From: Pirellulaceae bacterium
Lineage (GTDB): Bacteria > Planctomycetota > Planctomycetia > Pirellulales > Pirellulaceae
Assembly (NCBI GenBank): GCA_022448645.1
Contig: JAKVBZ010000042.1
Location: forward strand, 1-43,220
Length of the DNA: 43,220 nt
Reading direction: 5' to 3'
The notes below the pieces were generated by a model. It was not told where the DNA came from and did no database searches. It saw nothing but the letters and a program-made list of their open reading frames with translations. Positions 1 through 8,276 of this stretch are shown in pieces. Each line of letters starts with the position of its first letter. Position 1 is the first letter of the stretch. The position numbers and the translations under genes were made by a program.

Positions 1-521
1 GGTTTATCTTCAGACGGCGTCGGGTAATCTATGATTCGATAAAACGGACCTTTATAACCAAACCGTATAAAATCGTCCTTTGTAATATTGACGTAAGACT
101 CGTTTCCCGTTCCCGTTCCGGGACGTGATACATTCTTCAGGGTTACTATATTTTTGTTGGTCTCATGCACTGAGGCCGACGAAATCATATCGTCACCAGT
201 GTATGGAGACGGTACCTCCGCCACATAGAGTTCCAACACCAAATTGGGGTTGTTCGGCATGCGCTTCAACCATACTCCTACAGGACGACCTAACTCCATC
301 GCCCGTGCTTGCGCTGCAGCAAGAAAGGCATTCACCGAACGTGCGGCTTCACGTATGTCTCGTCCTTCTTGTAGTGGGCGAATGGTTGTCGCAGTAATGC
401 CGACCAAAGCTACCAAGATCGCGACCACTACAAGCAGCTCGATCAATGTGAGGCCATCCCGTCTTGTACGGCGTGATGTTTCAACTAATTGAATTGGGCG
501 TGAGATCTTGTGATGACACAT
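1..521 (-). CDS. Type II secretion/type IV pilus pseudopilin, GspH-like (3' end off window)
   Basis: Minor pseudopilin that would be cleaved and methylated by a prepilin peptidase and join the short pilus of a secretion or pilus machine. The translation starts MCHHKISRPIQLVETSRR; after a basic leader comes RRDG followed by LTLIELLVVVAILVALVG, the class III signal (cleavage after Gly, Glu at +5) and its hydrophobic helix. The next part (REAARSVNAFLAAAQARAMELG) fits the GspH helix. About 173 residues are visible and no stop is reached before base 1. It starts 13 bases after the stop of the upstream pseudopilin gene, so the two are probably co-transcribed. No clear Shine-Dalgarno was seen, so the exact start is less certain than the family. 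Confidence 0.85.
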   Translation of the reverse strand, partial: MCHHKISRPIQLVETSRRTRRDGLTLIELLVVVAILVALVGITATTIRPLQEGRDIREAARSVNAFLAAAQARAMELGRPVGVWLKRMPNNPNLVLELYVAEVPSPYTGDDMISSASVHETNKNIVTLKNVSRPGTGTGNESYVNITKDDFIRFGYKGPFYRIIDYPTPSEDK

Positions 522-534
522 GTCAGTACCCGCA

Positions 535-1641
535 CTAATTCGTCTCGACGAAATGATTGTGAATGTTATCGCTGGCCGAATATGCTGGATCAGAAATGGC
601 CGGATTGGGGTCAATCACGCTTCCAATTTGTTTGCCCGTAGCAATTTGTTGGTACGGGTCAATGTAGTACTGCACGTTCAATTGGTTTTTCAAAAGCCCA
701 TGCGTATTCGGCATGTCCTGGCGAAACGATATGGGGTCATCGCCATCGACGCCGGTAACAATTGCAAGTTGTCGATTCGGTCCAGCCGAAATGATTAATG
801 GATGCAGGGGAAAACGTTGAGGATTTGTGGCAGTATTTGCCGAGGCCCACATATTGTCGACACCGTGTGGATCAAATGGATCTAGATAACTCAAATCGCT
901 AGGGTCCTTCGGGGCACTGTGAAACGATGAAACAAAACCGGGTGCCCAACGACAAAAGTGGATTGGTTCGCCCCATGCATCTACATACTCGGGCATCCCA
1001 TCCCCATCCACATCAGCTACCATTTCCTCGCTAAAAAATGATCGTCCTCTGGGGCCATTGCCAACATGGAATTGAACGATCATGTAGAGACACTCGGCTC
1101 CCTGATTACTCATTTCACCCGGATCCTGCCCGTCCCAGCCCGCCGCTTGCGCAATGTCCCAATATGCCTTGGACGCAGCTGGTCGGTCCGCATCGTCAAT
1201 ATTTCCGTCGCCGTTGAAATCGACAGCCGGAGGTACTATCACGTCCGTGATTCTGTCGGGCATTTCTAAACGCATCAAATCACGTAACGCCACCAGCCGC
1301 CCTTGTTTGCGAGCATCACGCCATTGTTTCAGTCCGTACCAATCGCTTGGCGAAATGTTGTTTGCGTCATCTTCAGGGTCGTCGATTGGATCTGGATTGT
1401 AAAACCGGATTGGCACACGCCGACTCAGATACCCATTCCACAAGCGGGATATTTCTCGATCTAGTCTGGCAATCCGAGATTTGGTCTGCTGCTCTTTTGC
1501 CATTTCAAGCGCGCTGGTCATCGCAAATAGAATCATTGACGAGAGGATCGATAGGATCATCACGGTCACCAAGATTTCGACCAGGGTGAAAGCGCTTCGT
1601 TTTGAGTTGTGCGTGCTGTCGAATCGCATGATCGTTAGCAT
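535..1641 (-). CDS. Pseudopilin with long C-terminal domain
   Basis: Prepilin-type protein of 368 residues. The N terminus has a basic leader (NSKRSA) and then FTLVEILVTVMILSILSS, the pseudopilin helix with Glu at +5. The residue before the cleavage site is Ala instead of the almost invariant Gly. The C-terminal ~300 residues are soluble, with a Ca-binding-like run (DFNGDGNIDDAD) and a similar VDGDGMPEYVD. This is much longer than a GspI/GspJ of about 200 residues but similar to the enlarged pseudopilins common in planctomycetes. It lies between two other pseudopilin genes on the same strand. A second ATG 12 bases on (base 1629) could also be the start; neither has a clear ribosome binding site. 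Confidence 0.82.
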   Translation of the reverse strand: MLTIMRFDSTHNSKRSAFTLVEILVTVMILSILSSMILFAMTSALEMAKEQQTKSRIARLDREISRLWNGYLSRRVPIRFYNPDPIDDPEDDANNISPSDWYGLKQWRDARKQGRLVALRDLMRLEMPDRITDVIVPPAVDFNGDGNIDDADRPAASKAYWDIAQAAGWDGQDPGEMSNQGAECLYMIVQFHVGNGPRGRSFFSEEMVADVDGDGMPEYVDAWGEPIHFCRWAPGFVSSFHSAPKDPSDLSYLDPFDPHGVDNMWASANTATNPQRFPLHPLIISAGPNRQLAIVTGVDGDDPISFRQDMPNTHGLLKNQLNVQYYIDPYQQIATGKQIGSVIDPNPAISDPAYSASDNIHNHFVETN

Positions 1642-1698
1642 CTGTAATTTGAAGTCGAACTGAAAAATGTCCCGCTTGGACGATTTGATTTCACGACG

Positions 1699-2655
1699 TC
1701 ATTCCACGGCGTCGCCCAATCGCTTCGTGCTAAAGTTTGTTAAGTTGTCTCGGTCTGATAATGCGTAGTTACCGCCATTGGGAAAGATCTTTGCCTCATT
1801 TCGTACGTTCGTCTGTAGTGCGTTACGCAAGGCATTAATATTGGCGTATGAAGTGTCTTCCTGATTACTAGATTCAGTGATAAACCCATAGAGTTTGTCC
1901 TGACCTGCAGCGATGATTTGGAACGATTTCTCGTTGACAAACTCGATACTGTTGGGATCATTTGGGTTGCTAAGTATCGTGCCCAAATAGGGGACGGCTA
2001 CCAATTGTCCATCGGGGCCGTTCCATAAAAACGTCTTTGGCGCACAAGTCCCGCTTCCATACTCGCCCCAGTAGCTTTGCTGGACATTATCACATGACCG
2101 GCTATCGAAATAGACAAACGGTGGGTTGATACCGCTTCCATGTTGGGCAGAAACGAATACATCATCCAAGGTTTCGAGGTTGCCATCACCTTGGATCATG
2201 TTGACGTTAATCTCAATCAAAGGCTGCCGATCGCCAATGCCGTTGCCGGTTATTGGATATTCGGGATTGGGATAAAAACCTCGAAGCCAAAAAACCAGAG
2301 CATGTGCGTGGACCGCATAGGCACCACCTGGTGAAAAACCGCTTGCGACTAGATATTCATCAAGCTGCTCAACATTGAGTATCTCTTGGCGACGTGGGAA
2401 GATGCGATTGAGATGATTAATGACAGCAAATTTATCACTGAAATCCGGAGGATAGGAACCGTATTCTGTACGGTAGGCTTCGACCGCATTGCTAAGCAGA
2501 TTGATCTCTACGACGGTAGCACCAGCCTTGGCTGAATCGAGTGCCCGTAAAATTGCCGGAGTGGCGATGGCGCCCAAGATGGCAATGATCACAATCACTA
2601 CCAGGATCTCGACCAAGGTGAATCCATGTTTCCGTGTTCGCAATCCGTGTTGCAT
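1699..2655 (-). CDS. GspG-like major pseudopilin family protein
   Basis: Pseudopilin of 318 residues. The leader MQHGLRTRKHG is followed by FTLVEILVVIVIIAILGAIA, a textbook prepilin peptidase site (Gly before Phe, Glu at +5). The helix continues into AVEAYRTEYGSYPPDF, the GspG-like stretch that precedes the variable C-terminal domain. GspG proteins are usually near 140-150 residues, so the C-terminal half is an extension without a recognised domain. A strong ribosome binding site (AAGGAGAAGGAG) sits just before the ATG. The gene lies downstream of gspF and upstream of two further pseudopilin genes, as in type II secretion operons; a pilus role is also possible because pilT is nearby. Confidence 0.88.
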   Translation of the reverse strand: MQHGLRTRKHGFTLVEILVVIVIIAILGAIATPAILRALDSAKAGATVVEINLLSNAVEAYRTEYGSYPPDFSDKFAVINHLNRIFPRRQEILNVEQLDEYLVASGFSPGGAYAVHAHALVFWLRGFYPNPEYPITGNGIGDRQPLIEINVNMIQGDGNLETLDDVFVSAQHGSGINPPFVYFDSRSCDNVQQSYWGEYGSGTCAPKTFLWNGPDGQLVAVPYLGTILSNPNDPNSIEFVNEKSFQIIAAGQDKLYGFITESSNQEDTSYANINALRNALQTNVRNEAKIFPNGGNYALSDRDNLTNFSTKRLGDAVE

Positions 2656-3005
2656 GACTCCTTCTCCTTTCTCTCCCGTGACTCTGTGACGTTTAACGTG
2701 TCGGAGACTACGAGATGACTCGTAGCGATCCGCTAGTTCCGTGCTTTTTCTTGTTTTGATTTGGTTCGTAGCGGTTCATGACAATCGTGAGCGAATATCC
2801 CTCCTCAATCTCTGGATTCCAATCGCCGGTTCCTCTTGCACCGAACCTCCATCATCACACTCCAATAACTTAGTTCGCCAGGCTGAGCGAATGGTGGACG
2901 GGCTGGGGGCCCATCCTGCGGATTCTTGATGTGAGTGGGGTTCAGCATGACAAATGTCTATTTTTTTGTTTCCACAAACCGGATGTGTCTGGCGACGCTA
3001 CGTCG
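2656..3005. other. Spacer between gspF and the GspG-like gene
   Basis: No credible gene is seen in these 350 bases. The spacer contains one copy of the dispersed ~45-bp repeat (2893-2921 core), lying after the gspF stop in the direction of transcription, and the strong ribosome binding site of the next gene at its low end. Confidence 0.6.
2893..2921 (-). repeat. Dispersed repeat, copy A
   Basis: On the plus strand the core reads GGTGGAC-GGGC-TGGGGGCCCATCCTGCGG. Copies B (4505-4532) and C (6336-6364) share the GACAGGC and GGCCCATCCT blocks, and similarity extends about 15-20 bases to the left (a (C/T)GAGC...(A/T)GGTGGAC-like stretch). The copy lies just after the stop of the gspF gene. Confidence 0.6.
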
Positions 3006-4406
3006 CTAGTTCGACAATTCGGTAATCAACTTGATCAATGGCAGGAACAATGAGATCACAATAAAACCGACCGCCACACCCAGGAACACAATCAATATCG
3101 GTTCCAAGATCGAAACCAAACCCTCGGTCATGACGCGTACTTCTTCGTCGTAGTTGTCCGCAACCTTGTACAACATCGTATCCAACTCGCCTGTCTCTTC
3201 GCCGACGTCTACCATGTTGACCACGATGTCGTCCACGATTCGATTGTTCATCCGCGTGGCGTAGAGCAATCCACCTACAACCGCCAACGCGGCCACGATC
3301 GGTAGGACTGTAAACGCCAAGCCGGGCGCGAATAGCAAACCGACGGCCGGACCCGCGAACATGAATACCCAAAAGAACATCGCCACCGGATGAAAGCCGG
3401 GACGCGAATGGGTCTTCATGGGACTGGCAATCGTATCACCATCGCGAATGGCGTCCGCGATCTTGGAATACATTCGCTCAAACACCATGTTCCCGCACGT
3501 TTCACGTGTAATGGCTAACCCTTCCAGGATCGGCACACCACTGGAAACCAACGTTCCCAGTGTTCTCGTACTGCGCGCTAACGTGTTCTTTTCCACCAAC
3601 GGACCAATCACGAATACCTTCAGCATGAACATGTCCCAGCCCATGCGGCCGTCCCTGAATTTCTTGATGAGCTTGATCAGTAGCCATAACCCAATCGGGA
3701 TGCCAGGTATCAGGTACCAATAGTTCACCGTGACATTTGATATCTGGATCAGGATTAAGGTGGGTGCAGGCAACTCGGTGCCAAAATCAATAAAGATCTT
3801 TTCGAACTGTGGCACGATTTTGATCATGATGAACGTCAAAATACTGACGGCGACCACGACCACCACGAACGGGTAAATCATGGCGCCTTTGACTTTGCGC
3901 TTGAGCGACTCTGAGGCCTCCATGAACTCGGACAAACGCCGCAGGATGACTTCCAAGGCACCACCCGCTTCGCCCGCTTTGATCATGTTCACATACAACC
4001 GGTTAAAGACTCTAGGCGATTTGGCCAACGCCTCAGACAACGTGGAACCGGCTTCGATTTCTTCGCACGTATCAATGAGTGCGTTCTGTAAACTTCCCGG
4101 ACGCAATTGGCCTTCCAGGATTCTCAGGCTGCGCAGGATCGGCAAACCCGCGTCCTGCAGGATCGACAATTGACGCGTAAAGCTGGTCAGGTGGCTAGAA
4201 CGGACGCCGCCGAGGGCAAAGCTACGTTTTCGTTGGGAGGTCCGGCCAGTCGCAGCAGATTTGCGAGCTTTTTTGACAGCGATCTTCGTAACGAAGTATC
4301 CCTGCTGCCGGATAATAGCCTGGGCTTCATCTTCGCTATCAGCCTCGATCTCGTCCTTGATCTCCTGGCCAGTCTTGTCCATTGCCTCGAATTGATACGT
4401 GGGCAT
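3006..4406 (-). CDS. gspF: GspF/PilC inner-membrane platform protein
   Basis: Polytopic inner-membrane protein that links the assembly ATPase to the growing pseudopilus or pilus. The N terminus YQFEAMDKTGQEIKDEIEA is typical. The first GspF repeat holds FTRQLSILQDAGLPILRSL (~77-95), MIKAGEAGGALE (141-152) and a membrane segment at ~178-198. The second repeat holds RTLGTLVSSGVPILEGL (~281-297) and MVDVGEETGELD (398-409), with a final membrane segment at ~431-460. Length is 466 residues against about 400 for the family. The excess is a ~55-residue hydrophobic insertion at ~332-388 inside the second repeat. It sits downstream of the first GspE and upstream of the pseudopilins on one strand. Confidence 0.93.
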   Translation of the reverse strand: MPTYQFEAMDKTGQEIKDEIEADSEDEAQAIIRQQGYFVTKIAVKKARKSAATGRTSQRKRSFALGGVRSSHLTSFTRQLSILQDAGLPILRSLRILEGQLRPGSLQNALIDTCEEIEAGSTLSEALAKSPRVFNRLYVNMIKAGEAGGALEVILRRLSEFMEASESLKRKVKGAMIYPFVVVVVAVSILTFIMIKIVPQFEKIFIDFGTELPAPTLILIQISNVTVNYWYLIPGIPIGLWLLIKLIKKFRDGRMGWDMFMLKVFVIGPLVEKNTLARSTRTLGTLVSSGVPILEGLAITRETCGNMVFERMYSKIADAIRDGDTIASPMKTHSRPGFHPVAMFFWVFMFAGPAVGLLFAPGLAFTVLPIVAALAVVGGLLYATRMNNRIVDDIVVNMVDVGEETGELDTMLYKVADNYDEEVRVMTEGLVSILEPILIVFLGVAVGFIVISLFLPLIKLITELSN

Positions 4407-4504
4407 TGTCCAGTGCTCCAGTTACCCCAGGTCGCGGGTTAGTGTTCTCAGTTTGATGTCGAATGTTCGTCGCTTGGCCGCCTGGGCCGAGCATATTGTC
4501 TATT

Positions 4505-4532
4505 GGGGGACAGGCCGAGGCCCATCCTGCGG
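4505..4532 (-). repeat. Dispersed repeat, copy B
   Basis: Plus-strand core GGGGGACAGGCCGAGGCCCATCCTGCGG written in blocks: GGGGGACAGGC, CGAG, GCCCATCCTGCGG. It lies directly after the stop codon of the GspE gene (stop at 4535-4537), in the same relative place as copies A and C. Confidence 0.6.
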
Positions 4533-4534
4533 GT

Positions 4535-6262
4535 TTATGCTTCTAGGATCGTTTCGCGGATCACTTCGTCTGCCGTGGTGATCCCCTCATGAATGAATTG
4601 TTCGCCACTGGTCCTCAATGTCACCATCCCGTACGAACAAGCCTTTTCACGCAATTGGTCGGTGGTACATTTGTTGAGAATCATGTCACGCATCTCGTCG
4701 TTCATCGTCAATAATTCAAACAAACCGATGCGGCCTTTGTATCCCGTGTTGTTACACGTGTCGCAGCCGCGGCCTCGATAGAATTTCTTTTCTCCCGCTT
4801 CGTCTCGATTCTTGTATCCTAAATGGGCCAATACTTCGTCGCTGGGAGTAATTTGTTCGCGACAATTCGTGCAAATGCGGCGGACTAATCGTTGCGCTAA
4901 AATGCCTTCGACGGTCGCTGTGATCAAAAACTCTGGCACGCCCATGTCACGCAATCGCGTGATCGTGCTGGGAGCGTCATTGGTGTGAAGCGTGCTGAAC
5001 ACCACGTGACCTGTCAGCGAAGCCTGCACGGCAATTTCAGCTGTCTCGTAGTCGCGAATCTCACCCACCAAGATCACGTCCGGATCTTGTCGCAAGATGG
5101 CTCGCAGGCAAGCGGCAAACGTCACGCCAATTTCCGAATCGATAGGAATCTGAATGATGCCCTCGATGTCGTACTCGACGGGATCTTCGGTCGTAATCAG
5201 CTTGTCCCCCACATCGTTCATCTCACTGAGTGCCGAATAGAGCGTCGTGGTCTTGCCCGAACCAGTAGGACCGGTGACCAGGATGATGCCGTTCGGTTTG
5301 TGGGTCAGTTGACGAAAACCTTTCATAGTCGGTTCGTCCATGCCCACGTTGTTCAAGTCGAGCGACACGACCGACCGATCCAAGACTCGCAGGACACAAC
5401 TCTCGCCGAACATCGTGGGTAACACACTGACTCGCAAATCGATTGGGTGACCACCCACCGTCAGTTCGATACGACCGTCTTGAGGCAAGCGTCGCTCGGC
5501 GATGTCCAGATTGGACATGACCTTAATGCGCGTGGTGATGGCAAACGACAAATGCCTGGGAGGTGGTACCATTTCGTACAACACGCCGTCCGCTTTGATA
5601 CGAATGCGAAATTCGTCTTCGAACGGCTCGAAGTGGATGTCGCTGGCGTGATCTTTGATGGCCATTAGTAAGACCATATTGAGCAACTTGCGGACCGGAG
5701 CGCTGTCGGCCAAAGCTTCGACGTCGGTCAAGTCGATGGGCCCACCAGATTCCAAGGCTTCGGCAGCCTTTTGCAGGTCCATGTCCTCGCTCATTTCGCC
5801 CACAATCTTTTCTACGCTTTCACCGGCCGCCGCATAATATTTTTCGAGGGCTCGCAAGATGTCGTTTTCGGTGGCAACCACCACGCGGATATTGAAACCC
5901 AGGAAGGTTCGCAGTTCGTCCTGGATCGACAGATTCTGTGGATCGCACATGGCGACGGTGAGCGTTTCGGTTTCGGCATCAAATTGGACCGGCACGATGC
6001 GGTACAACTGAGCCATTGGCTCACTGACTTGCTCCAATACGTCTTTGCTGACCGTGACGTCGCTCAGGTTAATGACCTGCATCCCCATCTGCTCGGCCAA
6101 AGCCTGAGCCAGCTGGTCGTCGGTGATCAGCCCCATGTCTTCGGCCAACTTACCCAACAACTCACCCGGATTGCGTTGCTGTTCTTCGAGCAGCAGCTGC
6201 AATTGTTCTTCGTGGATGTATCCCAGATCTACAAAGATTTGTCCGATGCGTCGTATGGCCAT
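4535..6262 (-). CDS. gspE: GspE/PilB secretion or pilus assembly ATPase (first copy)
   Basis: Cytoplasmic hexameric ATPase that powers pseudopilus or pilus extension. An MshEN/T2SSE N-terminal domain spans ~1-150. The ATPase core has Walker A GPTGSGKT at 331-338, the Asp box (ITTEDPVEYDIEGIIQ) at ~357-372, Walker B DPDVILVGEIRD at 393-404 and a His box (TGHVVFSTLHTNDA). Two CxxC pairs (464-467 and 500-503) form the zinc site that separates GspE/PilB from PilT. At 575 residues it is of normal length. A pilT gene lies just upstream and gspF downstream on the same strand. Secretion and pilus roles cannot be told apart from sequence alone. Confidence 0.94.
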   Translation of the reverse strand: MAIRRIGQIFVDLGYIHEEQLQLLLEEQQRNPGELLGKLAEDMGLITDDQLAQALAEQMGMQVINLSDVTVSKDVLEQVSEPMAQLYRIVPVQFDAETETLTVAMCDPQNLSIQDELRTFLGFNIRVVVATENDILRALEKYYAAAGESVEKIVGEMSEDMDLQKAAEALESGGPIDLTDVEALADSAPVRKLLNMVLLMAIKDHASDIHFEPFEDEFRIRIKADGVLYEMVPPPRHLSFAITTRIKVMSNLDIAERRLPQDGRIELTVGGHPIDLRVSVLPTMFGESCVLRVLDRSVVSLDLNNVGMDEPTMKGFRQLTHKPNGIILVTGPTGSGKTTTLYSALSEMNDVGDKLITTEDPVEYDIEGIIQIPIDSEIGVTFAACLRAILRQDPDVILVGEIRDYETAEIAVQASLTGHVVFSTLHTNDAPSTITRLRDMGVPEFLITATVEGILAQRLVRRICTNCREQITPSDEVLAHLGYKNRDEAGEKKFYRGRGCDTCNNTGYKGRIGLFELLTMNDEMRDMILNKCTTDQLREKACSYGMVTLRTSGEQFIHEGITTADEVIRETILEA

Positions 6263-6335
6263 GGAAGTTGTAGGGGCTAAGTTTGGAGTGAATGGTTTTG
6301 CACTATTGTGGTTCGGGCTGCTGGTCCGAGCCTAT

Positions 6336-6364
6336 GGTGGACAGGCGGGTGGCCCATCCTAAGG
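6336..6364 (-). repeat. Dispersed repeat, copy C
   Basis: Plus-strand core GGTGGACAGGCGGG followed by TGGCCCATCCTAAGG, preceded by CCGAGCCTAT, which resembles the flanks of copies A and B. It lies between the pilT stop (6418) and the gspE start (6262), again downstream of a gene end. Confidence 0.6.
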
Positions 6365-6417
6365 TTGTTTGCTGCAAGTGGCCTGCCGTACGGCTCACGC
6401 ATTCCACGCGTGACCCA

Positions 6418-7548
6418 TCAGGCCGCTATTTCTTCATCATCATCGTCGCCGCCTTCGAAGTCAGGTCCTTCGTCGCTGATACCTTGGCGCGCGCGGGCGA
6501 TGCGTTTTGCCAGTTCGTCTTGTTGGTTGGCTTTCGCGAGTGCATCTTCGACGGTGACCACATTATCTCGCCACAACTTGAAGATCGCGTCATCCAGTAA
6601 TTGCATCCCCAATTTGGCTCCGGTTTGAATCGACGAATTGATACGAAAAGTCTTGTTTTCACGAATCAAGTTCGCGATACCGGGTGTCACGACCAACAGC
6701 TCATGCGCGGCCACTCGTCCTCCACCGATCCGGGGCATCAGGCACTGCGACAACACGCCGATGATGGATGTCGACAGTTGCGTGCGAATTTGGTCCTGTT
6801 GGTTGGTCGGGAAGACGTCGATGATACGGTTGACTGTGCCTTGAGCTCCGGTGGTGTGCAACGTGCCGAACACGACGTGACCCGTTTCGGCCGCTTGAAT
6901 GGCGGCTTCGATCGTTTCCAAGTCACGCATTTCACCTACCAGAATGACGTCCGGGTCTTGACGCAGAGCCCGACGAATGGCCTCGGCAAAATTGGGAACG
7001 TCGACGCCCACTTCCCGTTGGTTCACCGTCGACTTTTTGTGGTTGTGATAGAATTCGATCGGGTCCTCAATCGTGATAATGTGATGGTCCACACTATCGT
7101 TGATGTAATTGATCATGCTGGCCAGTGTGGTACTCTTGCCAGACCCGGTTGGACCGGTGACCAAAAACAAACCTCGAGGCCGCATGCAGAGGCCCGCGAC
7201 GGCCTGCGGCAATCCCAATTGATCGAAGGTCATGAACTCATTGGGGATTTGCCGTAAGACCATCCCCACATTGCCTTTTTGCTTGAAGATCGACACGCGA
7301 AAACGAGCTGCGTCGCCGAACGCAAACCCAAAGTCACTGCCCCCTTCTTCCTGTAACTCGCGTTGGCAGCGCTCCGGAGCGATCGCTTTCATCAGCTCGA
7401 CGGTGTCCTCAGGTCCCAGCGTCTCGGTCTCCAAGCGTCGCATCCGTCCATGCAATCGCAGCACAGGAGGCTGGCCTACAGCAATATGAATGTCACTGGC
7501 ACCCTTGGTGACACACGCTTGCAAAAGTTTGTCAATGAGGATCGGCAT
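6418..7548 (-). CDS. pilT: PilT-type twitching motility (pilus retraction) ATPase
   Basis: ATPase that drives depolymerisation of type IV pili. The 376 residues match PilT in length and order: N-terminal DKLLQACVTKGASDIHIAVG, Walker A GPTGSGKST at 132-140, Asp box ITIEDPIEFYH, Walker B QDPDVILVGEMRDLETI at ~197-213, His box TGHVVFGTLHTTGA, and the AIRRALR motif. There is no CxxC zinc site. The C terminus is acidic (GGDDDDEEIAA). A purine-rich stretch (GAGAAGAGAAC) precedes the ATG at 7548. Its presence argues that at least part of this gene set builds a retractable pilus and is not a pure type II secretion system. Confidence 0.94.
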   Translation of the reverse strand: MPILIDKLLQACVTKGASDIHIAVGQPPVLRLHGRMRRLETETLGPEDTVELMKAIAPERCQRELQEEGGSDFGFAFGDAARFRVSIFKQKGNVGMVLRQIPNEFMTFDQLGLPQAVAGLCMRPRGLFLVTGPTGSGKSTTLASMINYINDSVDHHIITIEDPIEFYHNHKKSTVNQREVGVDVPNFAEAIRRALRQDPDVILVGEMRDLETIEAAIQAAETGHVVFGTLHTTGAQGTVNRIIDVFPTNQQDQIRTQLSTSIIGVLSQCLMPRIGGGRVAAHELLVVTPGIANLIRENKTFRINSSIQTGAKLGMQLLDDAIFKLWRDNVVTVEDALAKANQQDELAKRIARARQGISDEGPDFEGGDDDDEEIAA

Positions 7549-7550
7549 GG

Positions 7551-7586
7551 TGTTCTCTTCTCAGACGATTGTTCTCTTCTCAGACG
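7551..7586. repeat. 17-bp direct repeat
   Basis: TGTTCTCTTCTCAGACG occurs at 7551-7567 and again at 7570-7586. The first copy covers the purine-rich region just upstream of the pilT start (on the minus strand), so the duplication has doubled the likely ribosome binding site region. Confidence 0.85.
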
Positions 7587-7612
7587 GATGGCTTCCATCG
7601 GTTGTCGTAGGC

Positions 7613-7661
7613 TGGACCAAGGTCTCGTGAGTCATTTGGACCAACGGTCTCGTGAGTCATT
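7613..7661. repeat. 24-25 bp tandem duplication
   Basis: The unit TGGACCAA(C)GGTCTCGTG followed by AGTCATT is present twice head to tail (7613-7636 and 7637-7661), with one extra base in the second copy. It lies in the leader region of pilT. Confidence 0.85.
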
Positions 7662-8276
7662 GTCGGAACAGCGCATGTGCTTGGTCTGGCCGACAAGTTG
7701 ATAAAATCTCCGGGCGAATGACTGACTTTGTGGGTGATTCAGGAAACAGGACGCAGGTCCTGGGGGATATCATCTCTCGATGCTGATCAATGGAAGATTC
7801 GGGCTTTGTTCTGGTGTATGGTTTCTCGGTATGGAAACGAGACTGATCGTAAGAGCACCATTTGGCCGCACGTTACTTGTTCGTGACTAGCCAGCTGGAA
7901 CCAGTTTGTTGCCCTGTGAATACGCTTTGCGACCCGGCTTCGTCGAATTCAGTGACAGTGCAACGTTCACCCGTGATGCACGATTATTCGCAGCACGACT
8001 GAATGACTCAAGCAAATCCCAAATTCGGCACGTTTTCGTCACGTTTGGTTTGTAGTTCGGGGCAGGTAGAGACAAGTAGCCTGTGGGATGGGAGGGGAAG
8101 CCACCAAGCCTGTGCCTCTCTCGTCTCTTTTGTTCTTACACTCGCTACCATGGGAAAAAACGGTTCTCCCAGCGATCAGGTTCTCTGTCCAACTGTATGT
8201 ATTATAGGCGACTCTGGCGGTATGGCGAGCAATTTCAGGGGCTGCATTTCGTTCGTAAGTCGTTGGCAGCTTGGAA

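Larger units (their letters stand above)
7549..8276. other. Spacer between the second gspE and pilT
   Basis: No convincing gene in 728 bases. Next to pilT there are two short tandem duplications (7551-7586 and 7613-7661, listed separately). The remainder shows no recognisable coding pattern or RNA motif. Confidence 0.5.

Noticed and set aside
4985..5422. 145-codon plus-strand frame inside gspE
   Set aside because: Shadow of the well-supported GspE ATPase on the opposite strand.
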